The notes beneath the pieces were generated by a model. The model was not told the origin of the DNA. It saw only the letters and a list, made by a program, of their open reading frames with translations, and made no database searches. From positions 208,096 through 272,095 of the forward strand of contig CAZRUA010000001.1 in the NCBI GenBank assembly GCA_964603125.1: 64,000 nucleotides of DNA. The letters are read 5' to 3'. The translations under genes were made by a program, and so were the position numbers. This DNA comes from CAZRUA01 sp964603125 (GTDB lineage: Bacteria > Bacteroidota > Bacteroidia > B-17B0 > Aurantibacillaceae). This document shows, in pieces, positions 45,183 to 54,567 of the stretch. The stretch's first letter is position 1. Each line of letters begins with the position of its first letter.

Positions 45183-45374
45183 TTAAAGCTTAACAACGTT
45201 AATTGCTTGTGGCCCTCGTTTAGCGTCTTTAAGTTCAAAAGTAACTTTATCATTTTCTGTAATCGGGCCATTGGTTAGATCTTTTTCATGCACATAATAC
45301 TCTTTTTGTGTTTCATCGCACTTAATAAATCCAAATTTGTTTTTGTTGTTGAAAAATTTTACTGTTCCGTTCAT
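45183..45374 (-). CDS. Cold-shock-domain protein
   Basis: 63 residues, a single cold-shock domain that binds single-stranded RNA or DNA. It starts MNGTVKFFNNKNKFGFIK, which contains an RNP1-like KFGFIK, and RNP2 is present as YYVHEKDL in place of the usual VFVH, so aromatic contacts are partly changed. The domain ends GPQAINVVKL as expected. Many homologues begin MxKGTVKFFN; this one is similar in length and needs no other start. Divergent from parC, with a 159-bp gap. The downstream transporter starts 23 bp after its stop codon. Confidence 0.9.
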   Translation of the reverse strand: MNGTVKFFNNKNKFGFIKCDETQKEYYVHEKDLTNGPITENDKVTFELKDAKRGPQAINVVKL

Positions 45375-45502
45375 TGTGTTCGGTATTTAGGTATTAGTGG
45401 TATAAAAGTAATTAATTTTTGATATTGAAACAAACTTTTGGCTGTTAATATGTATTTGGATAATTTTTTTTATGACACTGGTAAATGGCCTGCTTTAATA
45501 AA

Positions 45503-45510
45503 TAACTTTG
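45503..45510 (+). promoter_or_regulatory. Candidate -7 box for parC
   Basis: TAACTTTG matches TAnnTTTG and ends 23 bp before the ATG at 45534. The -33 position is weak. Confidence 0.45.
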
Positions 45511-45533
45511 CCTTTTATTTTTAGATTTTGAGA

Positions 45534-48170
45534 ATGGACGATAATACAACAAATAACAATGGTCATAACGAGGTAGATAGCATTACCCATGTTTCGGGGA
45601 TGTTTAAAAGCTGGTTTATCGATTATGCATCTTATGTAATTTTAGAACGTGCAGTTCCTGCTATTCAGGATGGTTTAAAGCCTGTGCAGCGTCGTATTTT
45701 ACATAGTATGTACGAGATGGAAGATGGCCGCTATAATAAGGTGGCAAATATCATTGGTAATACAATGAAATATCACCCACATGGTGATGCAAGTATTGGT
45801 GATGCTTTGGTTCAAATAGGTCAAAAGGATTATTTAATTGATTGCCAAGGAAACTGGGGTAATGTACTTACTGGTGATAGCGCAGCTGCACCACGTTATA
45901 TTGAAGCACGTTTAACTAAATTTGCCGAGGAAGTAATTTATAACCCTAAAACTACTGAGTGGGCTTTAAGTTACGATGGTAGAAATAAGGAACCTGTTAC
46001 TTTTCCGGTTAAATTCCCTATTTTATTAGCTCATGGGGTAGAGGGGATTGCGGTAGGTATGGCTTGTAAGATATTACCACATAACTTTATAGAGTTAATT
46101 GATGGAAGTATTGCTATTTTAAAAGGAAAGAAGACAAATTTGCTTCCTGATTTTCCTACAGGTGGTTTAGCTGATTTTAGCGATTACCGCGAAGGTTTAA
46201 GAGGAGGCAAGATTAAAATTCGTGCACGAATTAGCCAGCTCAATAATAAAACTTTAGTAATCACAGAAATTCCTTTCGGAACCACCACAAGTTCTTTGAT
46301 TGAGTCGATTTTAAGTGCTAATGATAAAGGTAAAATTAAAATTAAAAAGGTTGAGGATAATACAGCTGAGAATGTAGAAATTCAGATACACCTTCAACCT
46401 GGTATTTCGCCTGATAAAACAATTGATGCTTTATACGCATTCACAAATTGTGAAATGAGTATTTCGCCAAATTCGGCTGTAATTGAAAACGATGCTCCAG
46501 TGTTTTTAGGTGTGAATGATTTGCTTAAATACAGCACTCATCAAACGCTTGAATTGCTGAGAAAAGAATTGGAGATTGAAAAGCATGAATTAGAAGAGAA
46601 ATGGCACTTCGCATCTTTGGAAAAAATATTTATTAAAGAAGAGATGTATATCGACTTTAAGAAATATTCTGATAAAGAAAGTTTATTTAAGTATTTATAT
46701 GAGCGCTTTACTCCATTCCGTAAAAAACTGATTCGTGAAATAAATAACGATGACTTGCAGCGATTGACGCAAATTCAAATGATTCGTATTACTCGCTTCG
46801 ATACGATTAAGGCTGAAGAAGTAATGCGTGATTTAGAGAATCGTATAGAGGTTGTTAAAGGTCATTTAGCAAATATGGTAGAGTTTGCCGTTGAGTATTT
46901 CAAAAACTTAAAAAAGAAATACGCAGCTGGTAAAGAACGTAAAACTGAAATTAAGCAGTTCGATAACATTGTAGCAACGCAAGTTGTATTAGCGAATGAA
47001 AAGCTTTACGTAAATCGCGAAGAAGGTTTTGCGGGAACAGGTTTAAAGAAAGATGAGTTTGTTTGCGAGTGTTCTGATATCGATGATATTATTGCTTTCC
47101 GCAAGGATGGTGTAATGAAGGTTTTTAAAATAAGCGATAAGGTTTTTGTTGGAAAAGACATTATACATATTGCTGTATTTAAAAAGAACGATGAGCGAAC
47201 CACATACAATATGATTTATCGCGATGGACCTAAAGGCATAGTGTTCATGAAACGCTTTAATGTTACAGGTGTTACCCGTGATAAGGAATATGATTTAGGT
47301 AAAGGAACTAAAGGTTCTGAAGTGCTTTATTTTACGGTAAATCCAAATGGTGAGGCAGAAAAGGTGACTGTTCTTCTTCGTCAAGTTTCTGGATTAAGAA
47401 AATTAGAAATTGACGCTGATTTCTCTGAAATGCAAGTTAAAGCAAGAAGTGCTGTAGGTAATATTGTAACCAAATATAGTGTACGTAAAGTTGTTCTTCG
47501 AGAAAAGGGAACTTCTACATTAGGTGCAGAAGATATTTGGTTTGAAGATTCTATACATCGTTTAAACAAAGATGAGCGTGGCTCATATTTAGGTAAGTTT
47601 AAAGGTGATGATAAAATTTTAACAGTAACATCAAGCGGATTCTATAAGTTGTATTCATTTGATTTATTAAATCATTTTGATGAGGATATTATTTTAATCG
47701 AAAAATTCTATCCTCAGTTACTAATAACCATGGTTTATTATGATGGAGAGAGTAAATCATATTTTACAAAACGCTTTTTACCTGAACAAACAAGTAATAG
47801 AACTCTAATCATCCCTGAAGCTGAAGGCTCTAGAGTGGAATTGGTTACAACGCAAACAAATCCTTTAATTGAAGTTAAATACGGTAAGGATAAAGATAAA
47901 CAGCTTCCTAACGAAACAATTAAATTAGTTGATTTTACACCTCCTTTAGGAATGAAGGCGAAGGGTAAAAAATTAACTTCATATAAAGTGAAGGAAATTA
48001 ATTTAGTTGAACCACAGGAGGTAGTTGACGCTAAAGCTTTTTTGAGCGATGATGATGAAACAGGCCTTTCGCCAATGGAGTTACATCGCAGAGCAATGGA
48101 AAAAATAAGTAGAGATGAAGCTCAGGATTTTATGAGTGGTAGTGGGCAAACAGAAATAAAGTTCGATTAA
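45534..48170 (+). CDS. parC: DNA topoisomerase IV subunit A
   Basis: 878 residues from the ATG at 45534; an in-frame TTG at 45528 adds two residues and is not preferred. With ParE it decatenates daughter chromosomes. The breakage-reunion domain shows VPAIQDGLKPVQRRIL, KYHPHGDASIGDALV, and catalytic Y122 in AAPRYIEARLTKFA. The C-terminal ~370 residues are a beta-pinwheel that lacks an obvious GyrA box (QRRGGKG-type), consistent with ParC rather than GyrA. parE is not adjacent; a divergent cold-shock gene lies upstream. A strong hairpin terminator follows, shared with the convergent secreted protein gene. Confidence 0.93.
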   Translation: MDDNTTNNNGHNEVDSITHVSGMFKSWFIDYASYVILERAVPAIQDGLKPVQRRILHSMYEMEDGRYNKVANIIGNTMKYHPHGDASIGDALVQIGQKDYLIDCQGNWGNVLTGDSAAAPRYIEARLTKFAEEVIYNPKTTEWALSYDGRNKEPVTFPVKFPILLAHGVEGIAVGMACKILPHNFIELIDGSIAILKGKKTNLLPDFPTGGLADFSDYREGLRGGKIKIRARISQLNNKTLVITEIPFGTTTSSLIESILSANDKGKIKIKKVEDNTAENVEIQIHLQPGISPDKTIDALYAFTNCEMSISPNSAVIENDAPVFLGVNDLLKYSTHQTLELLRKELEIEKHELEEKWHFASLEKIFIKEEMYIDFKKYSDKESLFKYLYERFTPFRKKLIREINNDDLQRLTQIQMIRITRFDTIKAEEVMRDLENRIEVVKGHLANMVEFAVEYFKNLKKKYAAGKERKTEIKQFDNIVATQVVLANEKLYVNREEGFAGTGLKKDEFVCECSDIDDIIAFRKDGVMKVFKISDKVFVGKDIIHIAVFKKNDERTTYNMIYRDGPKGIVFMKRFNVTGVTRDKEYDLGKGTKGSEVLYFTVNPNGEAEKVTVLLRQVSGLRKLEIDADFSEMQVKARSAVGNIVTKYSVRKVVLREKGTSTLGAEDIWFEDSIHRLNKDERGSYLGKFKGDDKILTVTSSGFYKLYSFDLLNHFDEDIILIEKFYPQLLITMVYYDGESKSYFTKRFLPEQTSNRTLIIPEAEGSRVELVTTQTNPLIEVKYGKDKDKQLPNETIKLVDFTPPLGMKAKGKKLTSYKVKEINLVEPQEVVDAKAFLSDDDETGLSPMELHRRAMEKISRDEAQDFMSGSGQTEIKFD

Positions 48171-48189
48171 TAGAAAATAAAATGGCATA

Positions 48190-48228
48190 AATAAAAAAGT
48201 CTCACTTGTTAAGTGAGACTTTTTTATT
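48190..48228. terminator. Bidirectional terminator between parC and a secreted-protein gene
   Basis: Perfect 18-bp arms at 48190-48207 and 48211-48228 around a 3-base loop, A-rich outside on the left and T-rich on the right. Both converging genes stop outside it. Confidence 0.9.
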
Positions 48229-48246
48229 GAATTAATTTTAAGAATT

Positions 48247-49062
48247 TTATTTCTTCACAAACTCTTCTTGTTTGTTATCGTATAATAAGAAGTAACCTCC
48301 TTTAGCTAGATTTGACGCGTCAATTGAGCCACCAAAACCTTTTTTAGCAATGTTACCATATTGATCATAAATTTCATATAAAGTCTCAACTGGCTTACCA
48401 TCCATAGTTGTGAAAGTAATATCCTTACTAACTTTTTGAGGAGTGAATTTACATTCAGGAACAGTGCTTGTAGCTTCAGCTGGTTTACTTGTACGAGGGC
48501 TTCCTGTGTAATCAGTTTGTTTTACACGCACTGTGTTTTTGCCGCTGTGCATTGCAATTTTAAAAGTATAATTATTTGTAGCCGGAGTTCCAACACCTGC
48601 AACCTCACCAACTTTCACCCATTTGTTCCAACGAAATTGTTCAACAACAAAAGTTAATTTTCCTTGTTCTGCTTTAGTACTCCAGGTTAATGTTCCGTCA
48701 GTTGCTAAGTTAATTGAGATAGTTTCGAAAGTTGATTTTGGTTTTAAAACCTCTGGATTCAACACTTTTGGCTTGCAACCGTCTTTGTGTTTTATTTTAA
48801 TTTCAACTTTATCACCAATATTTAGTTTGTGTGGTTTGAAATCAATTTCAAATGCGCTTGAAGTAATCTCATCCGTTGTAACGTTTCCGTTTACAACTAC
48901 CTCAGTAACGCAGAAACCTACGTTACCACTAGCGAATGGATTTTGTACGTATATATTTTTTCCTTGATAATTTCCTTCAAGTATAATAACACCGCCTTGC
49001 GCAAAAGCGCTTGTTGTTAAACACAACAAAAATAAAATAGCGGGTAATAAAATCTTTTTCAT
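48247..49062 (-). CDS. Secreted protein with a T9SS-like C-terminal end
   Basis: 271 residues from the ATG at 49062; a TTG three codons earlier is unlikely. Signal peptide MKKILLPAILFLLCLTTSAFA. A beta-rich middle (GGVIILEGNYQGKNIYVQNP; DKVEIKIKHKDGCKPKVLNP; Ig/fibronectin-like around 120-200) is not a family I can name. The last ~45 residues, YEIYDQYGNIAKKGFGGSI to KGGYFLLYDN, resemble the second half of a T9SS type A sorting domain, without the usual PNP start. It is therefore probably exported to the cell surface by T9SS, though this is inference. Faces parC and shares its terminator. Confidence 0.75.
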   Translation of the reverse strand: MKKILLPAILFLLCLTTSAFAQGGVIILEGNYQGKNIYVQNPFASGNVGFCVTEVVVNGNVTTDEITSSAFEIDFKPHKLNIGDKVEIKIKHKDGCKPKVLNPEVLKPKSTFETISINLATDGTLTWSTKAEQGKLTFVVEQFRWNKWVKVGEVAGVGTPATNNYTFKIAMHSGKNTVRVKQTDYTGSPRTSKPAEATSTVPECKFTPQKVSKDITFTTMDGKPVETLYEIYDQYGNIAKKGFGGSIDASNLAKGGYFLLYDNKQEEFVKK

Positions 49063-49293
49063 AGTATTCAATAAATAATATTCATCTCAATTGGAAGGCA
49101 ATATTACCAACATTTAATGGATTTTCCAAAAATAAAAGCAAAATAAATCGTTTTTTTCGAGGTTAAATCGTTAAAAATCGGCTATTAACACAAAAATAAT
49201 TGCGATAAAGTTTTGGTTTTTATCATAATTACTTGTAAACTTGTGGTTCATTTAAATGGGAGGTTTTTGACCACTTCCTTATATTAATATTAT

Positions 49294-51060
49294 ATGAAAA
49301 AGACACTCTTATTATTTGCGGTTCCTCTACTTGTTCTGCAATCTTGTTCGGGACCAAATTCTGACAATTCTGAAAATTTAGTTGCTAAAGGTGATAAAGT
49401 TTATGGCAACTATTTAAGGGTAAGTGAACAAGATAATTTTCAAACATTATATCCAGTAAGCATTACAGATGCGGTTTCTGGCTTTATTGCAACTCAAATA
49501 CACGATGGATTGGTGCGTTTAGACCCAACAACTTTAAAAGTTATTCCAGCAATTGCTAGTAAATGGGAAGTAGATGCAACAGGAACCAAGTATACTTTTA
49601 CATTAAATAAGGAAGCTAAATTTCAGGATGACGAGTGTTTTAGTGGAGGAAAGGGACGAGCAATAACTGCTGAGGATTTCAAATACTCATTCGAATTACT
49701 TTGTTCTCAAACTGCTGAGAATGAAAATTTTTCAAGTACATTTAAGGATAGAGTTTTAGGGGCTAATGAATATTATGCAGCTACTGCAAATGGCGGAAAA
49801 GGTGGTAGTTTAACGGGTGTTAAGGTGATTAACGAAAACACATTAGAAATTACTTTGGCAAAACCAAATATTACTTTTTTAAATATTCTTTGTGAACCAG
49901 TTTGCTCGGTTGTTGCTAAGGAGGCTATTACACGCTATGGTAAAGCACTTAAAACAGGAGCTGGAGCTTTTATTTACGACAATGTAAATTCAAACAAAGA
50001 AAAATTAGTTTTGAAACGTAATCCAAACTACTATGGTGTTGATAGTTTAGGAAACAAATTGCCTTTCTTGGATTCGGTTATTGTTTATATCATGAGAGAT
50101 AAGGATAAAGAACTTACAATGTTTAAAGAAGGTAAGTTGGATATCATTACTTCTTTGCCATCACAATCGGTTAAAGAAATGGTAGAAGAACAAATTAAAG
50201 ATTTTCAAAACAAACCACCTAAATTTTTGTTAGATAACAGTCCGGAAATGATAGTGCAATACTACACTTTCAACACAAAGGTTGCGCCATTTGATAATCC
50301 AAAAGTTCGTCAAGCATTTAATCTAGCAATTAATCGTCAAAAAATTGTTGAAGATGTTTTAAATGGTCAAGCATACGGCCCAGGAACAATGGGAATAACG
50401 CCTCCAACATTTACTACGGATGGTTATGATATTACACAAATAAAAGGTTATGATTTTGATGTAGAGCAAGCTAAAAAATTATTAGCAGAAGCTGGATACC
50501 CAGGTGGCAAAGGTTTTCCAAACGCTCATATTTTAGTTAATCAAGGTAACTCAAAAAATACAAACGTAGTTGTTGAGGTGCAAAAGCAATTGTTTGAGCA
50601 TTTGGGAATTAATGTTGATTTTGATGCTGTGCCTATGAGCCAAAAACTTGATGATGCAGCAATGGGAAGAGCAATGATAACAAGAGATGCTTGGATTGCT
50701 GATTACCCAAGTCCAGAAACTTTTTTAACTTTATTTTATGGCGCAAATGTTCCTGCTGATCCAAAGACGCATTCTTTCCCTAACACTGCGCGTTACCAAA
50801 ACGCAGAGTTTGATAAGTATTATTTATTAGGTAGAGATGCAACTAATCGTGATAGCAGCATGGCTAACTTTATGCGTGCTGAACAAATTTTAATGAAGGA
50901 TTCTCCTATTATGGTTTTATGGTATGAAGGAAATTATCGCTTAACTCAATGGAGCGTTAAAAATTGCCCAAGTAATGCAATGCGTTACCGTAATTTTTCA
51001 AATGTTTACATAAAGAAAAATGAAGCTGTAGCGAAAGCTGATTCAACAGCAGCGAAATAG
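49294..51060 (+). CDS. Oligopeptide ABC transporter substrate-binding lipoprotein
   Basis: 588 residues, an SBP_bac_5 (OppA/DppA-like) protein. The lipoprotein signal ends VLQSC with Cys18. Family features include IHDGLVRLDPTTLKVIPAIA, ASKWEVDATGTKYTFTLNK, the conserved GAFIYDN...LKRNPNYYG segment, VRQAFNLAINRQKIVEDV and the C-terminal ...PIMVLWYEGNYRL region. It should bind peptides in the periplasm and deliver them to an ABC permease; permease and ATPase genes are not in the window. The mature protein has an Ala/Asp-rich end. A hairpin terminator follows directly. Confidence 0.92.
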   Translation: MKKTLLLFAVPLLVLQSCSGPNSDNSENLVAKGDKVYGNYLRVSEQDNFQTLYPVSITDAVSGFIATQIHDGLVRLDPTTLKVIPAIASKWEVDATGTKYTFTLNKEAKFQDDECFSGGKGRAITAEDFKYSFELLCSQTAENENFSSTFKDRVLGANEYYAATANGGKGGSLTGVKVINENTLEITLAKPNITFLNILCEPVCSVVAKEAITRYGKALKTGAGAFIYDNVNSNKEKLVLKRNPNYYGVDSLGNKLPFLDSVIVYIMRDKDKELTMFKEGKLDIITSLPSQSVKEMVEEQIKDFQNKPPKFLLDNSPEMIVQYYTFNTKVAPFDNPKVRQAFNLAINRQKIVEDVLNGQAYGPGTMGITPPTFTTDGYDITQIKGYDFDVEQAKKLLAEAGYPGGKGFPNAHILVNQGNSKNTNVVVEVQKQLFEHLGINVDFDAVPMSQKLDDAAMGRAMITRDAWIADYPSPETFLTLFYGANVPADPKTHSFPNTARYQNAEFDKYYLLGRDATNRDSSMANFMRAEQILMKDSPIMVLWYEGNYRLTQWSVKNCPSNAMRYRNFSNVYIKKNEAVAKADSTAAK

Positions 51061-51081
51061 AAATTGAATAAAATAAGTATT

Positions 51082-51117
51082 AAAAACCCTTCTAAGTATA
51101 TAATTAGAAGGGTTTTT
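51082..51117 (+). terminator. Terminator after the substrate-binding lipoprotein gene
   Basis: Perfect 14-bp arms at 51082-51095 and 51104-51117 with an 8-base loop and a T-run at the end of the right arm. It separates the lipoprotein gene from the J-domain gene that follows on the same strand. Confidence 0.85.
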
Positions 51118-51164
51118 GTTTAAAGGATGTAACCTAAATGTATTATTACGTTAGGTAAAATTAA

Positions 51165-52163
51165 ATGAGCTTACCCAATTATTTTCAAATATTAGGCCTT
51201 GGGCAAAATGCCTCTAACGAAGAAATTAAATCGGCGTATAGAAGGCTTGCTAAAATTTATCACCCCGATAAACATCAAAACAACCCTGAGCTTACCGAAA
51301 AATTTAAGCAAATTAAAGAAGCTTACGAAACACTTAGTGATCCTATTAAAAAGCAGAAATATTTAAATCGGACAGCTTTTTATTCATATACAAGTTCTTC
51401 AACTACAAAAAAAACAAGCACTAGTAAAACAAAATCATACACCACAACTGAGCAAGACATTAAAAACAGGAAGGAGTATAAGGATTATTTTGAAAGGCAA
51501 CGCGAATACAGGAATGCTCAACAAAACAGTAAACCAAGCAATAAAAAAACGAACGAAAAGGAATATATTATTGCTGCAGCATTAATTTCCTTGATGATTG
51601 TTATAGGAATAATTATTCAAGCAAATACCAAACAAACGGGTGAGCAAATAATTGATGAGTATAATAAATTGCGGACATTAAGTGATGGGGATTCAATTAA
51701 ACCAAAGGAAAGTTCTATTATGGAAGAGCAAGAAGTTGGAACAGGATCAGTTGCATATCACAATTGGTTTGGTAAAGGTGTGTTTTCTTCTGACAAAACA
51801 CCAGTGTTTAAAGTAAGCAACAGTTCGCCTCAAGATATTGTTTTTTTATTGGTTAATGATTCTACAAACAAGGTGGTTAGGAATTATTATTTGGAGAAAA
51901 ATTATTTTTGTTCAATGATGAATATCCCTAAAGGTATTTATTATCTAAAGGTTTATTCAGGAACAGACTTTACCTATTATAATCAAAGAAATTACAATAA
52001 GGTTTCAGGAGGTTTTGATCATTTTGGAAATTACCATTCAATCTATGATAAAAAAATAGCTTTCACTTTACAGCAAAAGGATACAAATAGATTTGAGTTT
52101 AATAATGAAATTTTATACAACAAAAAGTGGTTAATTACCGAAGAACAATTTTTTGAACGATAA
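51165..52163 (+). CDS. Membrane-anchored J-domain protein
   Basis: 332 residues. An N-terminal J domain (about 4-66) contains the DnaK-activating H33-P34-D35 motif in IYHPDKHQ. A Ser/Thr/Lys-rich linker follows, then a transmembrane helix at about 133-152 (YIIAAALISLMIVIGIII), so the J domain is cytoplasmic and the C-terminal ~180 residues are extracytoplasmic. That part is beta-rich (VAYHNWFGKGVFSSDKTPVF; GIYYLKVYSGTDFTYYNQRN) and lacks zinc-finger or CTDI/II modules, so it is not a classical DnaJ. It may recruit DnaK to the membrane. The stop codon is immediately adjacent to the stop of the convergent gene. Confidence 0.85.
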   Translation: MSLPNYFQILGLGQNASNEEIKSAYRRLAKIYHPDKHQNNPELTEKFKQIKEAYETLSDPIKKQKYLNRTAFYSYTSSSTTKKTSTSKTKSYTTTEQDIKNRKEYKDYFERQREYRNAQQNSKPSNKKTNEKEYIIAAALISLMIVIGIIIQANTKQTGEQIIDEYNKLRTLSDGDSIKPKESSIMEEQEVGTGSVAYHNWFGKGVFSSDKTPVFKVSNSSPQDIVFLLVNDSTNKVVRNYYLEKNYFCSMMNIPKGIYYLKVYSGTDFTYYNQRNYNKVSGGFDHFGNYHSIYDKKIAFTLQQKDTNRFEFNNEILYNKKWLITEEQFFER

Positions 52164-53228
52164 TTATTTCGATACAAAAATTTGTTTCTGACCTTTTATG
52201 GTTTCGCCTTCAATTTTTAAAACATACATACCTTGCTCAAACCCTGACAAATCAATTGTTTTAGCGTTAAGCCCTTTTTGTAAGTCGCTAAAAATCTGAC
52301 TAAAAATTAATTTCCCAGTTAAATCATAAAAACTACAGTTTATATTTTGTGGTTTAGATAAAGTAAAATTAATGTTACAAATATCTTGAACCGGATTTGG
52401 CGTGCTAAAACTTTCTTGTGAAGATGAAATGTTTTGTATACCAATAGTGTTAAAACCCAAAAACACAACGTTATTAGCAGTTCCTGAATTGGGAATAGCT
52501 AAGGTGTCACCAAGAGTATTATACATTATATCTGCTGGGCTCGAAAGTCCAGTTGTAACCGAAGTTGGGCCAACTGTAAAGTTTGAGTTATATTTTTGAA
52601 TAGAGTTGTTGCCCCATGGCGAAATGAAATAATTTCCTTGTCCATCGCGAGCTATGCCATCAATATTACTAAAGGAAGTTGTTACAAGAGTTGTTACAGC
52701 AAAGGTTGATAAATCAATTGCTTGTATTGCTGCACTTGCTCCCCAAGTAACAAACACACATCTATTGTTAGCTCCATCGTATATAATTCCATTTGGAGTT
52801 TTGGTTGTTGTTGCAATACTTGTAAAAGTGCTAGCGAATCTATCTATTTTGTAAATTTTTTTTCCACTAAAATCTGTTGCATACAAAAAATTCCCACCAT
52901 CATTTGTTAAACCGTTTAAAAAACTAGCACCTAAATTCAAGTTCATTACTTGCGCTCCCGTGTTTAAATTATAGCCTTTAATTGTTCCGCCATCACATGC
53001 ATAAATAGTATCACCAACAATTTCTAAACCATGCGGACCAGAAGGAATACCACTAGCAAATACACTTAAAACGCCAGACGGATTTCGTTTTAAAATTTGC
53101 CCATTACCATTGTTTGAAACAAACCATTGACGTGTACTGTAATCATATTCAACACTTTCGGGGCTATTATACGTTTGTGATGATAAGCAAGATGAAACGA
53201 TAAGAAATAGAAATAGAAATTTGCGCAT
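52164..53228 (-). CDS. Secreted beta-propeller protein with T9SS type A domain
   Basis: 354 residues. A signal peptide (MRKFLFLFLIVSSCLSSQ) is followed by an NHL/SMP-30-like six-bladed propeller (about 20-265) with recurrent VEYDYSTRQWFVSNNGNGQI- and DGIARDGQGNYFISPWG-type blades. The last ~80 residues are a T9SS type A sorting domain: STPNPVQDICNINFTLSKPQ, FYDLTGKLIFS and GMYVLKIEGE. It should be displayed or secreted. Enzymatic residues for a lactonase are not obvious, so the role is open. A good -7 box lies upstream. Confidence 0.87.
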   Translation of the reverse strand: MRKFLFLFLIVSSCLSSQTYNSPESVEYDYSTRQWFVSNNGNGQILKRNPSGVLSVFASGIPSGPHGLEIVGDTIYACDGGTIKGYNLNTGAQVMNLNLGASFLNGLTNDGGNFLYATDFSGKKIYKIDRFASTFTSIATTTKTPNGIIYDGANNRCVFVTWGASAAIQAIDLSTFAVTTLVTTSFSNIDGIARDGQGNYFISPWGNNSIQKYNSNFTVGPTSVTTGLSSPADIMYNTLGDTLAIPNSGTANNVVFLGFNTIGIQNISSSQESFSTPNPVQDICNINFTLSKPQNINCSFYDLTGKLIFSQIFSDLQKGLNAKTIDLSGFEQGMYVLKIEGETIKGQKQIFVSK

Positions 53229-53244
53229 AGTAAAAGAATTTTAT

Positions 53245-53252
53245 CAAAGATA
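53245..53252 (-). promoter_or_regulatory. Candidate -7 box for the 52164-53228 gene
   Basis: On the minus strand TATCTTTG matches TAnnTTTG and ends 16 bp before the ATG at 53228. The -33 element is not clear. Confidence 0.45.
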
Positions 53253-53271
53253 TTCCTTTTTGTATAAAATT

Positions 53272-54555
53272 CTATTTTTCTTTAAATTTAATTCCAACAA
53301 TAGAAACAACATACTCTTCTTCATCTGTTTCAGAGTTTGTTTGAATTTTAGCATCAGTGTTTTTTAACCCCAATTTCTTTAAACCTTTTGCCATTAAAGC
53401 CAGTAAATCATATTTTCCAAACTTTTTATCTTTTTTCGACTTCTTATCTTCATCATCCCAAGCAATAGATTTTAACTTGATTGCAGCAAATTCTGCTGGT
53501 TTTAAAGGATTTTGAGGAGTTGATTTAGGTGCAATGTTGCTAGCCACTACTTCCTTATCTTCTAATAAGGCTTCATTGTAGTTTTTCTTTATTTCGGAAA
53601 TTATTTTGGAAATACTATCATTGGTGTAATTTACGTTTGCTAAAGCATTATTTGGAGAATTATTTTCAAAAGGCAACTCAATAGGGTTTTGTTTTTCTAC
53701 CGAATCTGGCTTCGTAATTTGTTTTTTAATTTTATTGTTAATGGTTTTAACTTCTCTATCGTTTGGAGTTATATTAGCGATAGAGTTTTCAGGAGCAGGA
53801 ACAACAACATTTTCCTTAATAATGTTTTTCTTTTGTAATGAATCTTCTTTGTTATTTGCAGTAGGCTCAATTGTAGTTTTCGAATTGAAGAAATAAAAAG
53901 CTAAGCCAAAAAATAAGAGTATAGCGGCGGCGGCAGCAAAGCGCTGTAAAGTAAATCCAAATAAAGGAACTATTTTAGTCTCACGTTTTAATTCAGATTT
54001 ATCGGCATAGATGATTTTATCGGAAGGATTTAACTTTGTTGCTAAATACAAGTTTAATTCTTTAGCGAGATTGCTATCTGTTTTTTGAGAATTATTAATT
54101 GCATCAATAAGATTTTGTGGCGCTGTGTTTTCTATGTATGATATGAGTTCTTCGCTTGTAAATGCTGATTTTTTGAGACTATTTTTCTCAGCATAAGTAA
54201 TGTTTTCTTTCTCTAATTTTGAAATAAGTAATAATCGTAATTCATTTTGTAAAAATGAATCTTTTTGAATTGCTTTCTCAATATTTTTTTTTAATTCGTT
54301 GTCTAACAAATTTTCCGTATAGGCGATTAAATCGTTTAAACTAATTTCTTTTTTTAAATTAATTTTTGGAAGTGGAGTTTCATTGTTAAACTCTTCTAAC
54401 GAAATGTTTTCAAATTCGTCCAATTCACTTTTTAATTCGGGGTGTAGGGCAATAAAATCAATAACTTCCTGACGTTCTTTTTCTGTTAGATTTCCTTCAA
54501 CAAAATCTAAAAAGTACGCTTGGTAGTTTTCTATATTTATTTTATTGTTACTCAC
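53272..54555 (-). CDS. Putative anti-sigma factor with triplicated N-terminal module
   Basis: 427 residues. The cytoplasmic part (1-~198) opens with a region like the Bacteroidota anti-sigma N-terminus (YQAYFLDFVEGNLTEKE) and then repeats a module of about 50-60 residues; two closely related copies follow the first (DLIAYTENLLDNELK ... YAEKNSLKK and ELISYIENTAPQNLI ... YADKSELKR). One transmembrane helix lies at about 200-222 (FAAAAAILLFFGLAFYFF). The periplasmic remainder is Lys/Asn/Pro-rich with a conserved-looking end (GKYDLLALMAKGLKKLGL). It starts 12 bp after the sigma factor stop codon, which strongly suggests that it controls that sigma factor. No zinc-binding HxxxCxxC motif is present. 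Confidence 0.75.
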   Translation of the reverse strand: MSNNKINIENYQAYFLDFVEGNLTEKERQEVIDFIALHPELKSELDEFENISLEEFNNETPLPKINLKKEISLNDLIAYTENLLDNELKKNIEKAIQKDSFLQNELRLLLISKLEKENITYAEKNSLKKSAFTSEELISYIENTAPQNLIDAINNSQKTDSNLAKELNLYLATKLNPSDKIIYADKSELKRETKIVPLFGFTLQRFAAAAAILLFFGLAFYFFNSKTTIEPTANNKEDSLQKKNIIKENVVVPAPENSIANITPNDREVKTINNKIKKQITKPDSVEKQNPIELPFENNSPNNALANVNYTNDSISKIISEIKKNYNEALLEDKEVVASNIAPKSTPQNPLKPAEFAAIKLKSIAWDDEDKKSKKDKKFGKYDLLALMAKGLKKLGLKNTDAKIQTNSETDEEEYVVSIVGIKFKEK

Positions 54556-54567
54556 TTATTTTATTTA

